From positions 7,694,771 to 7,758,770 of the forward strand of contig CAJINV010000004.1 in the NCBI GenBank assembly GCA_905178155.1: a stretch of 64,000 bases of DNA. Direction: 5' to 3'. Positions 10,850 through 22,020 of this stretch are shown piece by piece (position 1 is the first letter of the stretch; each line of letters starts with the position of its first letter). This DNA comes from Amoebophrya sp. A120 (Eukaryota; Sar; Dinophyceae; Syndiniales; Amoebophryaceae). A program made the position numbers and the translations under genes. Below the pieces are notes generated by a model. It saw only the letters and a list, made by a program, of their open reading frames with translations. It ran no database searches and was not told where the DNA came from.

Positions 10850-13800
10850 TTACAACTCGTCCTTCCCGGGCTTGGCGAGCTTCATGCCCGGCATGACCGG
10901 GACGTCGGCAAAAAACTCGGCCCACTCTTGCTCCGTGCGGCTGGCCGTGAACTTCTTCACATCCGCGCCGGTCGAGCGGGCCAGCTTGGTGAGGTACGCG
11001 TCCACGGAGAGCTTCTTTGCGCCGGACGCCGGGGCCACTTCTGATTTGTATTTATTTTCGAGAGGACTTTATTTTGGACTCAGAACATAGTAGATGAAAA
11101 AGAAAATTATGTGGTTGAAGCAAAAAACTGGTGCTGTTGTACAACTCAAAATCAATAATGCTGTACAGTCAGTTGCCCCAGAGTGTAGTTGCATGGCGTA
11201 GAGGTACCAGGTAGAACAAATAAGGTGTACTTTTTACTTGGGAAGGAAAAAAAAATGCAAAAAGAATGAAGCCCGTAAACTTAGCATTTTCCAAAAATTC
11301 TATCCGTAAATAATACTTTCCGGAGTCTTCTTCTTTTCCTTTTTCGCCGTGCGCTGCTTTTTTGCCTTCTTGGCGCCCCTATGGATTGCAAAAGTGTCTG
11401 GGTCTGGAAGACTGCCAGGTTTGTCATGCAGGTTTTCCATAACCCATGAGGTCTGGTATGTAGGACATAGCATGACAGATTCTGCGCAACCTTTCCAATG
11501 CCTATCCTGCGTGAGAAACTGCCTCTCGATTAGGTCAAAAGTGAACAACTTTCGGCAATCATGCAACACAGTTTTTTGCCTGATTCAGATTTAGCATGAC
11601 AAGTTGCATTCTTCCAGACCCAGACATTTTTACATTTGATAGCCCCCCGTGGCCTCCACGCTGCAGTAGTTGAAGCGGTTACAGTATGCAAGAAAAAAGA
11701 CTGTGTAGGTGTATACTTTCTTGAGAAGACATAGCATCACAAGTTTTCTCTACTGCATGACACAGAAAATAACCTGTCATGCGTAGCTAGTATCAGTGAC
11801 AAAACGCACGAAAAGAGCCTCTGACGCATGCCCAGCATGACAGGTATAAGTGTCTTGTATCGTCTGCAACAGAAAGTTACACTTATACGGTTTTTTCGTT
11901 GGATATAGAGCAGAGTTTCGCGTCGAGCTTGCCCTGCAGGAAAATCTTGTAGGCGTCCTCCTCCATCTCGTCGCGGAGGTATCCTGTGCAAAAAGTATCG
12001 GCTCCCACCCCAGAGTCAACGACTGGAGATCACGCATGACAAGTTCCTCTCGGTACTATTGTAGTGCAGTTTAGCAAGCACAGCCGCATTAAAAATCCAT
12101 CTGCTTACCCTGTTTACAGCATTACAAACATCAAAAAACAACTACGAATGGCCCTCATGGGGATGCGCATTACAAATCTTCCTGCACATGCAAATCTGCA
12201 TGACAAATTGCTGGGGTGGAGACGACGTTTTTCCTCCGGATAGGATGATTTTCGTGCACACCTCCGACAGCCGCTTTTTCCAGTTGTCCCCGCCCATCTG
12301 GATGGTTGCCTGTCCGCCCGCGAGCTCTTTCTCCTCCGCCGCGAGAGCCGGCCCGGAAAGGACGTTTTTGCCTTGGAATTCGTTCATTTTATCTATTGCA
12401 ATGTAAAATCAAAAATGATGTTAAAAAGCTCCACGTCGCGCTTGCCCGCAATCACAGCACTAGTTCTACTTGCGCCACCTACTTCGAAATTCAATTTCTT
12501 TTTTTGTAAAATGCAAAAACTCCAACGGGAAACAATATATGAAGGTGTTCTATACCGTTCAAAATATGGATGCGTCAGGATCGAAATTGACAAAGTCGAA
12601 AAATTTGTAATGCATAAAATGTAGGGCACGCGTGGCCTGTGTTGGGAAGCAGGCAAATGAGTCCGATTGCAAGCCTGTTTAGGCGTGTGCAATGTGCTGC
12701 CAGAGTAGCATGACAGGCGCAGTCTCTGTTGCCCAAACAGCATGACAGACTGCATTTGGGTGCTCCCGAAATTTGTCATGCGCCGCTTGCAAACTGAGAC
12801 TCCAACTGGTATCGATTTTATGCATGACAAATTATTTCAACTTTGTCGATTTCAAACCTGACGCTTCCATACAAAAGCTTGACTCCGTACCCCTCGTACA
12901 CGTCGGGGCTGCAGGCTTTTTCCATCATGTTATCAACTGTAAAAGTGTCTGGGTCTCCTGGAAGATTCTGACACTTGTCATGCGCGTTTTGCATGAGCCA
13001 CGATGTCTGTGATGCATACCCTAGCAATACAGATTTTTTGAGGGCTTCGGCTTCTTGATGCCCATTCCGCATGACAAATGCCTTCTCAGCGTAGCAAGAA
13101 ATGCATTGTTCCCTTTGCTATTCATGCACTACAGATTTTTTTGGAATCCAAATGCAGCATCACAAGTTGCATTCCTCCAGACCCAGACATTTTTGCACTT
13201 GGTACATGTCCTCGACTTCCCACTCCCGCAGCTTCCCCTCGCGTGACTTCGTTCCCCGGTTGAAAAACGTGGCATTTGTATCATTTGTAAAAACGTCCTC
13301 ACTCCCCATAGTTGTAAAATGCAATTCTGCATGCTGAAGATGTTTCTCATGCGGAGCCCCATGAGCGAGGCGCTTGCTAGTTGTGTTTCGGAATTTGTCA
13401 TGCTCCAATCAGCACCATCACGACGCGCTGGGTCTGTGTTTATGCTGGCGAGCTAGCTCGAAACACGACTACACTACGAGGATCGAAACTTGTCATGCGC
13501 AACAGCCAAGCCTTGTGGATTTGTCTAGTTGATTTCCCATCTTGACTACTTATGGGGTCGTGGGGACGTAGTTTTTACACAGGATAATTTGTGTGGAACA
13601 TCACGGACTTGCACGAGTTGCACATGTACATGGCCGGCATGTTGTAGCCGTGCTGGTCCTCCTCCGTGATTTGCGGAGCCTCGATCTGTTTGTTGGCATC
13701 AAGGGGGTTATTTTACAAACATGCTTTTTACCCCTTCTGAACAACGAGATGTTGACGCAAGAATCGTACAAAAGACCCGGCGCATGTGGTGCCACTGACA

Positions 13801-14097
13801 GAAAGCCTAATTATACGGAATCAACAAGAAACACGTTTAACATTTTCCCTTACGCAGAGGCAGAAGCCGCAACTACATCTCGAATTATATCATATAGCTA
13901 TGTCCTATCCTGTAGTACAACAAGTATACCTTGATGCTCTGCAGTGGTCGCCCTTGCTCATCCGTTGGTGGGGGTGCATCTGGAATCCCACCGCCCATCA
14001 TCGGTGCTGAACCACCATCCATTCCAAACTGTGCGGTAGCAAGCTGCGCGGCAACAACGCCGGCGAAAGCAACGCGAGCGAGCGTAGAAGTCGGCAT
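10850..14097 (-). CDS. Canopy/MZB1-like ER-resident protein with KDEL tail
   Basis: Predicted 292 residues from ten exons: 14097-13930, 13685-13587, 13273-13205, 12925-12872, 12559-12556, 12371-12243, 11974-11906, 11679-11642, 11374-11317 and 11040-10850 (sum divisible by 3). The N-terminus MPTSTLARVAFAGVVAAQ is a signal peptide and the protein ends KPGKDEL, so it should reside in the ER lumen. The middle has a CNSC pair in MPAMYMCNSCKSVMFHT, then KACSPDVYEGYGVKLLNG, SGPALAAEEK, a SEVCTKII helix and AKLC. This six-cysteine saposin-like pattern is that of the Canopy/MZB1 (DUF3456) family of chaperone-like ER proteins. A Lys-rich linker precedes the last exon. Six introns are introner-like elements; three (13929-13686, 12555-12372, 11316-11041) are GT-AG. 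Family assignment rests on pattern recognition. Confidence 0.78.
11380..11641. mobile_element. Introner-like element IE-A
   Basis: Starts TATGGATTGCAAAAGTGTCT and ends ...TTTTTACATTTGATA. Exact TSD GCCCC. It interrupts the Canopy-like gene between EATGG and AKKAKK. Confidence 0.92.
11685..11905. mobile_element. Introner-like element IE-J, only copy seen
   Basis: Starts TATGCAAGAAAAAAGACTGT and ends ...ACGGTTTTTTCGTTGGATA; the ends are imperfect inverted copies. Flanks TACAG / TAGAG (4 of 5). It interrupts the Canopy-like gene in frame. Confidence 0.78.
11980..12242. mobile_element. Introner-like element IE-B
   Basis: Starts TATCCTGTGCAAAAAGTATC and ends ...GACGTTTTTCCTCCGGATA. The left end looks mixed between IE-B and IE-G. 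Flanks GGAGG / GGATG (4 of 5). It interrupts the Canopy-like gene. Confidence 0.82.
12565..12871. mobile_element. Introner-like element IE-H
   Basis: Starts TATGGATGCGTCAGGATCGA and ends in its inverted copy (...CCTGACGCTTCCATA), with exact TSD CAAAA. IE-H lacks the A-run at position 11 seen in other families. It leaves only nine bases (12556-12564) before a canonical donor. Confidence 0.88.
12931..13204. mobile_element. Introner-like element IE-A
   Basis: Starts TATCAACTGTAAAAGTGTCT and ends ...ATTTTTGCACTTGGTA. Exact TSD CATGT. It interrupts the Canopy-like gene between VEDM and MEKAC. Confidence 0.9.
13279..13586. mobile_element. Introner-like element IE-B
   Basis: Starts TATCATTTGTAAAAACGTCC and ends ...GTTTTTACACAGGATA. 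Exact TSD ATTTG. Excision joins MFHTN to ATFFNRG in the Canopy-like gene. Confidence 0.9.
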
Positions 14098-15360
14098 TTT
14101 TTTTTAAATCTTTTCTGGCTTCTTTTTAGGCTGCTTGTTCTCAGCGAGAAGAAGAGACCACGCTAAAGATGTGCCTATTGCGTGCAAACCGTTCGGGGTG
14201 GAAGTGCTCACTTTGCGCTTCTACGAGACTTGGTGTTGGATAGTTTTCGTCATGGACTTTTTACGGAAAGAACAAAAATCAAGCACTTTTGAAGATCATT
14301 CGGAACTGGAATTCAAGAAAACGCAACAAGAAAAACTGAAAATACTAACCGCTTATGTTGATCTTAATACGCAGAAAATATGTATGGTTTATTCCAAATC
14401 GCACCGCTAGAAAAGAGCTGATCGTGATCGGTGAAAAGATGAATTCCAATGAAAACACCATGCAGAGGAGGAACTCGAGTGACAGGGAAGAAGTTTGGAG
14501 TCTTTTACTGGGGTAGTAAGTAATCTTCACTTAGGGGTGTTGTCGTGGTCCTGGATTTTTTTCGCCGGAAACATAATTCGTCAGCTTTTTACTCTTTTTA
14601 AGTACCTTGTTAGCAGCAAGACAGTCTTTGATAGGCTATTCTATTCCGCTAATAAGTACAACGAGAAAGCTCTAGATTGGAAATTCCGTCGATTGGCAGT
14701 ACTGTTGTGAAAAAGACATGAACATGCGACCACCTTTGTTGTACACCTTTATTTCTCTCTCACCCCGCAACACCTTTGGGCGTATTCAGAGCTGCGCAGG
14801 ACTACAGCAATGACATAGGACTTCTTGAAATTTTTTGCTAATACACAACACACTTTTACTGCATCTATAAGCAAGATTTCCTTTACTCGACGTAGTATTT
14901 TTATCCTGACTACACGAGCCTGCAGCGGGGGGTGGCGACTGACATTTTTAATGTACATAGCATTGCATCGCTTTCTTCCTTCATTCATTCTTCGAAGTTT
15001 GATGTTACAATCCGCTGCTGTTGTAGGTCCTCCAATCTTCTGACAAAGCCTATACTTCTACTGTACTCTACACAGCTTTGCATCAAGAACTTCTCGCCAA
15101 ATCACCTGGACTACACTTCGACTCAGGCTGTGATGTTCGTTCTTGCGCAAGGAGGACCTTTGCAACTACAGCTTTCATTATGCACCTCCAGGAACATCAT
15201 CAACGACAAAGACGGAAAGCAAAAGAAAATAGACCGTGGCAGCTGCCTGTGCATTTCATCCCGCTCCCGCAAAATGTTGGTCCGAGATCGCCGAGAACAG
15301 CTTGCGTGTGGAAGATCTGAACATGGGGACGGCGGCGCATGATGAATGCTGCAGCCGATT
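14098..15360. other. Interval with no supported gene
   Basis: Short open frames only, none recognised. It separates the Canopy-like gene from the IE-C element at 15361. Confidence 0.45.
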
Positions 15361-15681
15361 TATCGGAAGGAAATGTCCCCCCTCCCCATATTGAAAACGC
15401 ATTCCTCTGAAGATTTGTGATGCAGATTTGAGGCCACAAATCCTGCCTGTCTTGCAAGAAGGCAAAGCCAGAGAGTCCGCCGCATTATGCCGGCGGTTTG
15501 TGATGCTGTTGGGCTTACAGAGCCGACCTCTGTCATGCTAGTCCCCTACGTCGAAACCTCTCGACCCAGGCTTGGCATATACCTGCAGTTCTCTCCAGCA
15601 AGACAGACTTGATTTGTGTACGCAAATCCAGCATCAGAAACTTCGTTTCGATATGGGGAGGGGAGATTTTTCCTTTTGATA
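15361..15681. mobile_element. Introner-like element IE-C just after a stop codon
   Basis: Starts TATCGGAAGGAAATGTCCCC and ends ...GGGAGATTTTTCCTTTTGATA. Exact TSD CGATT. It lies 23 bp past the stop of the Acl4-like gene (minus strand), so it is probably in its 3' UTR. Confidence 0.88.
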
Positions 15682-15704
15682 CGATTCTAGTACAACCCGT
15701 TCTA

Positions 15705-18700
15705 TCACCGCCGCCCTCCTCGGTTGGATCCCCTGGATATCGCAAGGAAAAATCCCCCCTCCCCATATTGAAGAGGTAGGTTTTCGAAAATTTGTGTTGC
15801 TGATTTGAGGTCACAAATCACGTCTGTGTTGCAAGAAGACAAGGGCAGCAGCTTCCGTCCCATTATGGAGGCGGTTTGTCATGCTGTTGAGCCAACATCA
15901 CGGACGCTTCTCATGCTAAGCGCCTAAGTCAAAGCATCTCTGCTCAGGCTTGATATGGGTCTGCAGTCCTCTCTAGCAAGACAGATGTGATTTGTGTACT
16001 CAAATACAGCAACACAAATTCCGCTTTCGATATGGGGAGGGGGGATTTTTCCTCACAATACTGGACCCGCTGGACCCCGTGCTCCCCCGGGAGGTCGATC
16101 GGTGGCGCGCGCTGGTGGTAGCGGCACCAATTGAAGATGAACCTCCTGCCCCTGCGGTCGTGTTCGTTCCCACTGGATGCTGCTCCTGCTGCAGTTTCGC
16201 GATGCGGCGCTGCAGGCTGGTGAAGTTTTCCCGCCAATCTATCCTGAGGAAAAACGGGGCCCACACACCAGAGTCAAGATGTTGGGAAATCTGCTAGACA
16301 AATTAGCCAGCTTTGGTTGTTTCGCATGACAAGTTTGATGTCCTCGTAGTGTAATCCTGTTTAGGTAATGTTGAGAAGCATCACAGATCTAGCACATCAT
16401 GCTGATTTTAGCATCACAAATCCCAAAAACACGACTGGAAAATGCTTCTCATGGGGCTCCGCATAAGGAACTTGTTTGGCATGCAGATTTGCATGACAAC
16501 TCTGGGGTGGGGACGTTTTTACACAGGATACAATCCTCCAAGCAATCCGGCATCTTCTGCAAAATCTCCGTGGCGCGCTCGTAGCACTCCTCGGCGGTGG
16601 CCAAGTCTCCGTTGGTGCAATGCAGCGTCGCAAGGAGGTACCTGAGGAGGGGTGTCGGATGAACGGTGAAAAATGTGTTTTTATAGCAAGAATAGCTAGA
16701 GGTTTATTTTACAATTTTGATTCATTGTACATGAGAATTATGGCAGAAGTCTTGAGGCATTAACAGATTCGTGACCAGCACCTCCACCGGGAGGGATCTG
16801 GAAAAAAAAATTATTCCGATATGATGTTCATGAAGAGGCGATGACTATGAACATCAAAAGTGTCAATTTTTTATACCAGCACTGCACGTCCTCTTCGTTC
16901 AGCTGGATCAAGTGCGACAGCAGTCCCTCCGCCTCGGTGAACATGCGCAGGTCGATCATGGTCGTGACCAGCTTAATTTGCAACTCCGGCGGTGCGTCGT
17001 CCAAATCATTATCGTCAGCGCTGTCCTCCTCCTCGTCGCTGTCGAGATTTTCCATGTCCGAATCAAACTCCGTCTCCATCAGCATTTTTTGTTCCGCGTC
17101 AGTGATGGCAGTTGTATTTGTATTTCCCATTTCACCTTCCAGTAACGATGCCGGTGACCCGGCGGGGCTACTCTCCGCGAACGTCGTGTCTACCATGTCG
17201 ACGTCCATGTTGTCTACTCCCGCATTGCTAGTACAAGAACCCGATGTAGTTGACGACTCCTGCGCCACATAACAACCAGATGCTTGTTCAGCTGCGGCGA
17301 CAGCGACGGCACCAGCTCCGGTAGCTTGATGGCCGATCATTACTGTTGTGGACGTCGAAGATGTGGTGGTTGACAGCGTCTTGTTTCCATTCACCAGTGA
17401 TGTCGTGGTGGAACTACAACTGCTCGAAGATGTAATATTAATCGTGTCCGTGATAGCTGCACTTGCAAGAAGAGTCTTGCTGTTCTTCCTCGAACTCGCC
17501 CGGCTGCTGTTGCGCTTGTTGTTGTTCTGAGAGGAACAAATTTTGTTTTTCGCATGATCAACATCAGCAGCAACGTCTTCCATTTTCTCGTTTTCTCTGT
17601 CCTCCTCGTCTCCACCTTCCACGTCGAACAGCTGACACGCTTTCTCGTTGATCTTCAGCACGGTCTCGTACGCGGTGGTCGCGTACTCAATCGCCTTCTC
17701 AATGTTCTGCACGGTCTTGTGAAAACACGCCAACGCAACCTGCACCTCCGGGTGGGTCTCGTCGTACTCGTACGCTTTTTATCAAATGCAAATATGTGGT
17801 CTGGGTCGGGAAGACTGGGGGTTTCTCATGCACATTTTGCATGGCCCGTGAGGTCTGTGATGCAAGTCCTAGCATCACAGATTTTTGAAGGCTTCTTGAT
17901 GCTTATTTCGCATGAGAAATGCCAATCTCTCCGCGTGCCAAGACCTGAACTCCTCTTGCTGATCATGCCACACAGAGGTTAGAACAATCCGCAGACAGCA
18001 TTACAAGTTCCATCCTTCCAGACCCAGACATATTTGCAATGCATACTTTTTCGAGGAAGAATTTGCACTGCTCCTCGGCCTCCGGTTCGTCACAAAGGTC
18101 GGTCATATAGATCTCGCTCATGGCGACCAGAATCGTCCCCGCGGACACCGGTTTTTCCTCCGCGTGGAGGACATTTTCCAGCTCATCGAGCTCCTTGTCA
18201 CGACCGGCCGGGTAGGGGTGGTCAGAACCTGTTGTACTTCTACCCGTGGTCGTCGTGTTCGATGTTCCTTCGGTCGCGCTAGTATTATTCGACGTTGCCG
18301 CGTTATTATTTGCTGTTGCACCATGAAAGTCGTTCTTCCTCGACGACGATCGCATGTTGGTCTTCCCACTCTTCTTACAAGACGACTGCTTTTTTTTGCA
18401 GCTGCTGCTCCTACTGCTTGCGCGATTTGCAGCAGATGCGTTGCCGAAAATTCCGCCGGCAAGATGTTGACCACCTGCGTCTTCCTCCACGTTGACGTAC
18501 CCGACGACCTTCAGCGCCTCTTCGTACAACCGCAAGGCGTCGTGCCCGTCCGACATCTGCGCCAGATACAAGTTATTCTGTGCGAAAGTATCGTGCTCCG
18601 TATTGCAATCATGCATTACAAATTTTTTTCGTAAGGTAAATCCGCATTACAGATTTCATTTCTCATGCTGCGGAAATTTGTAATGCATTTATACAAGTAT

Positions 18701-19342
18701 CGGATACTTTTGCAATTCATACAAGTACTTCTTCGCGGACAGGTTGTCTCCGTTATCAAATGTAAAAATGTCTGGGTCTGGAATGTTGCCGGGTTTATCA
18801 TGTATGTTTTGCATGACCCAGGATGTCTGTAATGCATGACTTAGCATCGCAGATTTTTGGAGGGCTTCCTGATGCCTAATCCGCATGACAAATGCCCTCC
18901 CCCCTTAGCACAAACTAGGCTGCTCTTGCTGATCATGCAATGCAGATTTTTCTAGAGTCCAGAGTTAGCATCACAAGCTCCAACCTTCCAGACCCAGACA
19001 TTTGTACATTTGATAGCCGTAGCCCGGGTGCAACTGGATACTCCGGCAGAAGAGCTCCCGCGCCGCGTCCGGGTCCTCCGCCCCGAACTGACAGAGAAAC
19101 TCTCCGTAGGCGTCCAGGCCGCGGTGGTCATTCGGGTGGTCCTCCACGCACTTCCGCAGAAACCGGTCGGCGAGCTCGGTGTCCGGCTGCCCGGCGTCGA
19201 GCAGCTGCTTCACCTTGATCAGCATGTCGGTCACCTTTTTCTTTTCCGCGAGCGTGGGCGCCGCATTCGAATTAGTACCATTCTTCGCGTTGGACGTGGA
19301 AAAGTTCGCGAAGAACGGGTGCTGAAACTGGAAACCCGGCAT
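15705..19342 (-). CDS. ACL4: Acl4-like TPR chaperone for ribosomal protein uL4 (RPL4)
   Basis: Predicted 695 residues. Exons 19342-19016, 18748-18722, 18568-18046, 17774-16877, 16641-16531, 16234-16061 and 15732-15705, in frame throughout. TPR helices give the signature: ARELFCRSIQLHPGYGD, then KKYLYLAQMSDGHDALRLYE, then LVAMSEIYMTDLCDEPEAEE, then ELQIKLVTTMIDLRMFTEAE followed by W-YLLATLHC. These match the Acl4 / TPR family, which in yeast escorts new uL4 to the nucleus for 60S assembly. Long Ser/Thr/Asn-rich and acidic insertions (around 17050-17580 and 18200-18440) make it about twice the usual length. The intron 16876-16642 is GT-AG; all others are introner elements. The tail ends RGSNRGGRR. 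The function is inferred from the family. Confidence 0.8.
15738..16060. mobile_element. Introner-like element IE-C
   Basis: Starts TATCGCAAGGAAAAATCCCC and ends ...GGGGATTTTTCCTCACAATA. Exact TSD CTGGA. It splits the last codons of the Acl4-like gene. Confidence 0.9.
16240..16530. mobile_element. Introner-like element IE-B
   Basis: Starts TATCCTGAGGAAAAACGGGG and ends ...GACGTTTTTACACAGGATA. Exact TSD CAATC. It interrupts the Acl4-like gene in frame. Confidence 0.9.
17780..18045. mobile_element. Introner-like element IE-A
   Basis: Starts TATCAAATGCAAATATGTGG and ends ...ATATTTGCAATGCATA. Exact TSD CTTTT. It joins FFLEK to AYEYDETHPE in the Acl4-like gene. Confidence 0.92.
18574..18721. mobile_element. 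Introner-like element IE-G
   Basis: 148 bp. Starts TATTCTGTGCGAAAGTATCG and ends ...GATACTTTTGCAATTCATA. Exact TSD CAAGT. With the IE-A at 18754 it isolates a 32-bp exon of the Acl4-like gene. Confidence 0.92.
18754..19015. mobile_element. Introner-like element IE-A
   Basis: Starts TATCAAATGTAAAAATGTCT and ends ...CATTTGTACATTTGATA. Flanks TCCGT / GCCGT (4 of 5). It joins HPGYG to DNLSAKKYL. Confidence 0.9.
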
Positions 19343-20293
19343 GGTTGGGAATTTTCAAGTTGTTGAGGGTTTTTTTCTGCTTTTTCTTCTACAACTCGAT
19401 GTCTAAAACTACCCCTAAAGTGCTCTGATCAGCGACCCGCACGTGAATATCTTTTGTAGCCTTTCGATTTGTTCTTTCGCCCAATGCAAAATGTTGTCGT
19501 GGGAGTGTCTGCGAGTTGTATTTTCTTCTATGTCCTTGTTGTGGATCCGCGAGAAACTTCTATGAGCTGCAATTAGGCAGTACAGAAGGAAGTGCTTGAT
19601 AAAAAGCCGTATTCTTGGTGTAGCAAGCTACAGCCGTAGCTGCTAAAATTTTGCAAATTTTTCCGGCACCATCTTGGAGACGATGCGGGGCGACTTTGGA
19701 AAAGTCACGCCTGTTGAGTTGTTTGGGTAGGTGGAATGAATGTGAAATGAATGTAAAGTAGGTAGAGTTCTACTATGTGGTGCTCTAATGTTAAGTACTA
19801 CCACCACTTGATCCATTAATGATCCAAGATTTTGATCAGCCCTACACCTTTGTGGCTTCTACTTCAGAGATCCTGATGTCCTTTGATGTACTGAGGAGAT
19901 TTAAGAAGATCCAAAAGCGTTATAAGGCAACGCGGATCTTAGTATGAATTAGGTGATCTACAACTTCGTAGACAGGCATTATTTCTGTTGGCGGACCGGA
20001 AGATGCTAGTGAGTAGCAGTAGCTGTACCACAAAAGGCATGCGTTGTGATGAAAGCTGTGTCAATGATCCAGTGTAAAAACGGTGACGGTGGCCTGAGTA
20101 GATTGCAGCAAGTTGCAAAAATTCTTAAATGCAGGAATTTTTGGTCTTGGACATAGTAGGACAACTTATTTGTCATGATCTTTGTCTGGATTATTCCCGC
20201 ATCTCGGGTTTTCGCAGGTGGCACAACTTTTTTCAGGTTTTTCTTTTTTCATTTCATAACCTGTTGCTCTGATCAGAAATAACTATGGCCCCC
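19343..20293. other. Interval with no supported gene
   Basis: Upstream of the Acl4-like gene and downstream of the next minus-strand gene. No motif recognised. Confidence 0.45.
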
Positions 20294-21298
20294 TTATTCG
20301 TGAACCACCAACGGGGTAGCAAGCGGATTTTCATGATGAGATGCACTGCTATTTCCGCTGGTTCCATCCGGCTTTGTCCCAGAACCTTCGACCTCCCGTG
20401 ACAAGCACTTGTAACACCCGGGCTCGTCGAAAATGTAGCTCGCGAGGAAGAGAAAAATGAAAAAGATCTGGCTCAACTGCCCCACGCCAATGTAGGTGAT
20501 GATTGTGTCCGCTCCGAAGCGTGCAGCGGATCTTTCTGTCGATAAAGCCGCACCATCGCTACTGCTCGTGGCCTGCTGCTCCGTTGAAGTGCTCATCTGG
20601 GAGGTAGTTCTTGCGTAGTAATTTCTAGCGTCGAAACCGAAACCAAGCACGAACTCCAGCAACATGCCCGCCCGAATCACAAACGCCAGTGCCATGCCGA
20701 ACACGATCAGGAGCCGGGCGTAGAGCGTAGAACGGATTTTTCTTCGTTGGGACAGTAATTCCAAGAGCTTCTGCGCCAAATTGTCGACGGGCTGGCGGTG
20801 CTGGTCCCGTTCCAAATTGTCCATGCCGCTGCGGGCACTAGTTCTGATCGGGCGATCCTCATTCCGCTTCCAATTCACACCACTGCCACCTGCGACCAAA
20901 ACCGCCTGGGCCTGCACGATCGTGAACAGCAAGCAGTGCGCCAACGACTGCGTAAAGAAGAACGCCGCGAACAGGAGGTGGACGAAGGAGCGAAGCTCAA
21001 TGCCGTCATCGGGAGAGGACCCGTCGTGCACAGCTCGAAGAGGCTCGGGAGGTGGTGTGCTCGCCGGCGCGGCTGCTGGAACTACTGTCTTGCCACTTGG
21101 TATTAATCTTGCCGCCGTGGCGAGAGCGATCTCGGTTTCGAAAATCGTCTCCGTTACGAAGAAGAAATTTTGCTGTAGGTGTACTAAGCCCTGGCCCGCG
21201 AGTCCGATACCCGACATCCTACAAAAAAGAAGCGCAGCGATACCAGAGGGAAAAGCGCCGTAGATCCGCCTCGGGTATTTTTCATATATTCGTGGCAC
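20294..21298 (-). CDS. Multi-span membrane protein, unknown function
   Basis: An uninterrupted 334-residue frame with no intron. Three strong hydrophobic spans are visible: residues about 104-136 (FVHLLFAAFFFTQSLAH...), 192-221 (LYARLLIVFGMALAFV...) and 264-290 (IITYIGVGQLSQIFFIFLFL); residues 14-40 form a weaker one. Between spans two and three lies a basic, Gln-rich loop, and between three and four a Ser/Thr-rich loop. The C-terminal tail is polar, with Cys pairs (GCYKC) just after the last span. I recognise no family. The start used is the first Met; the frame begins close to the tandem repeat array, so a further 5' exon cannot be excluded. Confidence 0.6.
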   Translation of the reverse strand: MPRIYEKYPRRIYGAFPSGIAALLFCRMSGIGLAGQGLVHLQQNFFFVTETIFETEIALATAARLIPSGKTVVPAAAPASTPPPEPLRAVHDGSSPDDGIELRSFVHLLFAAFFFTQSLAHCLLFTIVQAQAVLVAGGSGVNWKRNEDRPIRTSARSGMDNLERDQHRQPVDNLAQKLLELLSQRRKIRSTLYARLLIVFGMALAFVIRAGMLLEFVLGFGFDARNYYARTTSQMSTSTEQQATSSSDGAALSTERSAARFGADTIITYIGVGQLSQIFFIFLFLASYIFDEPGCYKCLSREVEGSGTKPDGTSGNSSASHHENPLATPLVVHE

Positions 21299-21360
21299 AG
21301 CAGGGCCCTTTCTTGCCGCTCCCCGCGGCCAACTTTCTGATGGCGCTTTTCTATCCCGGG

Positions 21361-22020
21361 TCTTAGGCGCTTCGTTTAAGTGCTTCGCTTAAGTGCTTCG
21401 CTTAGGTGCTTCGCTTAAGTGCTTCGCTTAGGTGCTTCGCTGAAGTGCTTCGCTTAAGTGCTTCGCCGAATTGCTTCGCTGAAGTGCTTCGCTGAAGTGC
21501 TTCGCTGAAGTGCTTCGCTTAAGTGCTTCGCTTACGTGCTTCGCTTAAGTGCTTCGCTTAAGTGCTTCGCCTAAGTGCTTTGCTTAAGTGCTTCGCTTAA
21601 ATAGTGCGGCGCTTAAGTCGTTCGGCGCTTAAGTCGTTCGGCGCTTAAGTCGTGCGCCGCTTGACTCGTCCGTCGGCGCTTAAGTCGTGCGTCCCTTAAC
21701 TAGTGCGTCCCTTAAGTAGTGCGTCCCTTAACTAGTGCGTCCCTAAACTAGTGCGTCCCTTAACTAGTGCGTCCCTTAACTAGTGCGCTCCTTAGCTAGT
21801 GCGCTTTTAACTAGTGCGTCACTTAACTAGTGCGCCCCTTAATTAGTGCGTCCCTTAACTAGTGCGTCCCTTAACTAGTACGTCCCTTAACTAGTGCGCC
21901 CCTTTTTAACTAGTGCGTCCCTTAACTAGTGCGTCCTGTAACAAACTAGTGCGTCCCTTAACTAGTGCGCCCCTTTTTAACTAGTGCGTCCCTTGACTAG
22001 TGCGTCCCTTACCCAGTGCG
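21361..22020. repeat. Compound tandem repeat array
   Basis: Three successive short-unit arrays. About 21365-21600 repeats the 13-mer AAGTGCTTCGCTT with small changes. About 21600-21690 repeats a 16-mer like TTAAGTCGTTCGGCGC. About 21690-22010 repeats the 16-mer CCCTTAACTAGTGCGT, roughly 20 times, each with ACTAGT. Units share a TTAA core, so the three look like descendants of one another. Confidence 0.92.

Noticed and set aside
15200-15360. Extra 3' exon of the Acl4-like gene beyond the IE-C at 15361
   Set aside because: After careful joining across 15738-16060 the frame stops at 15705-15707, so this stretch is not coding for that gene.
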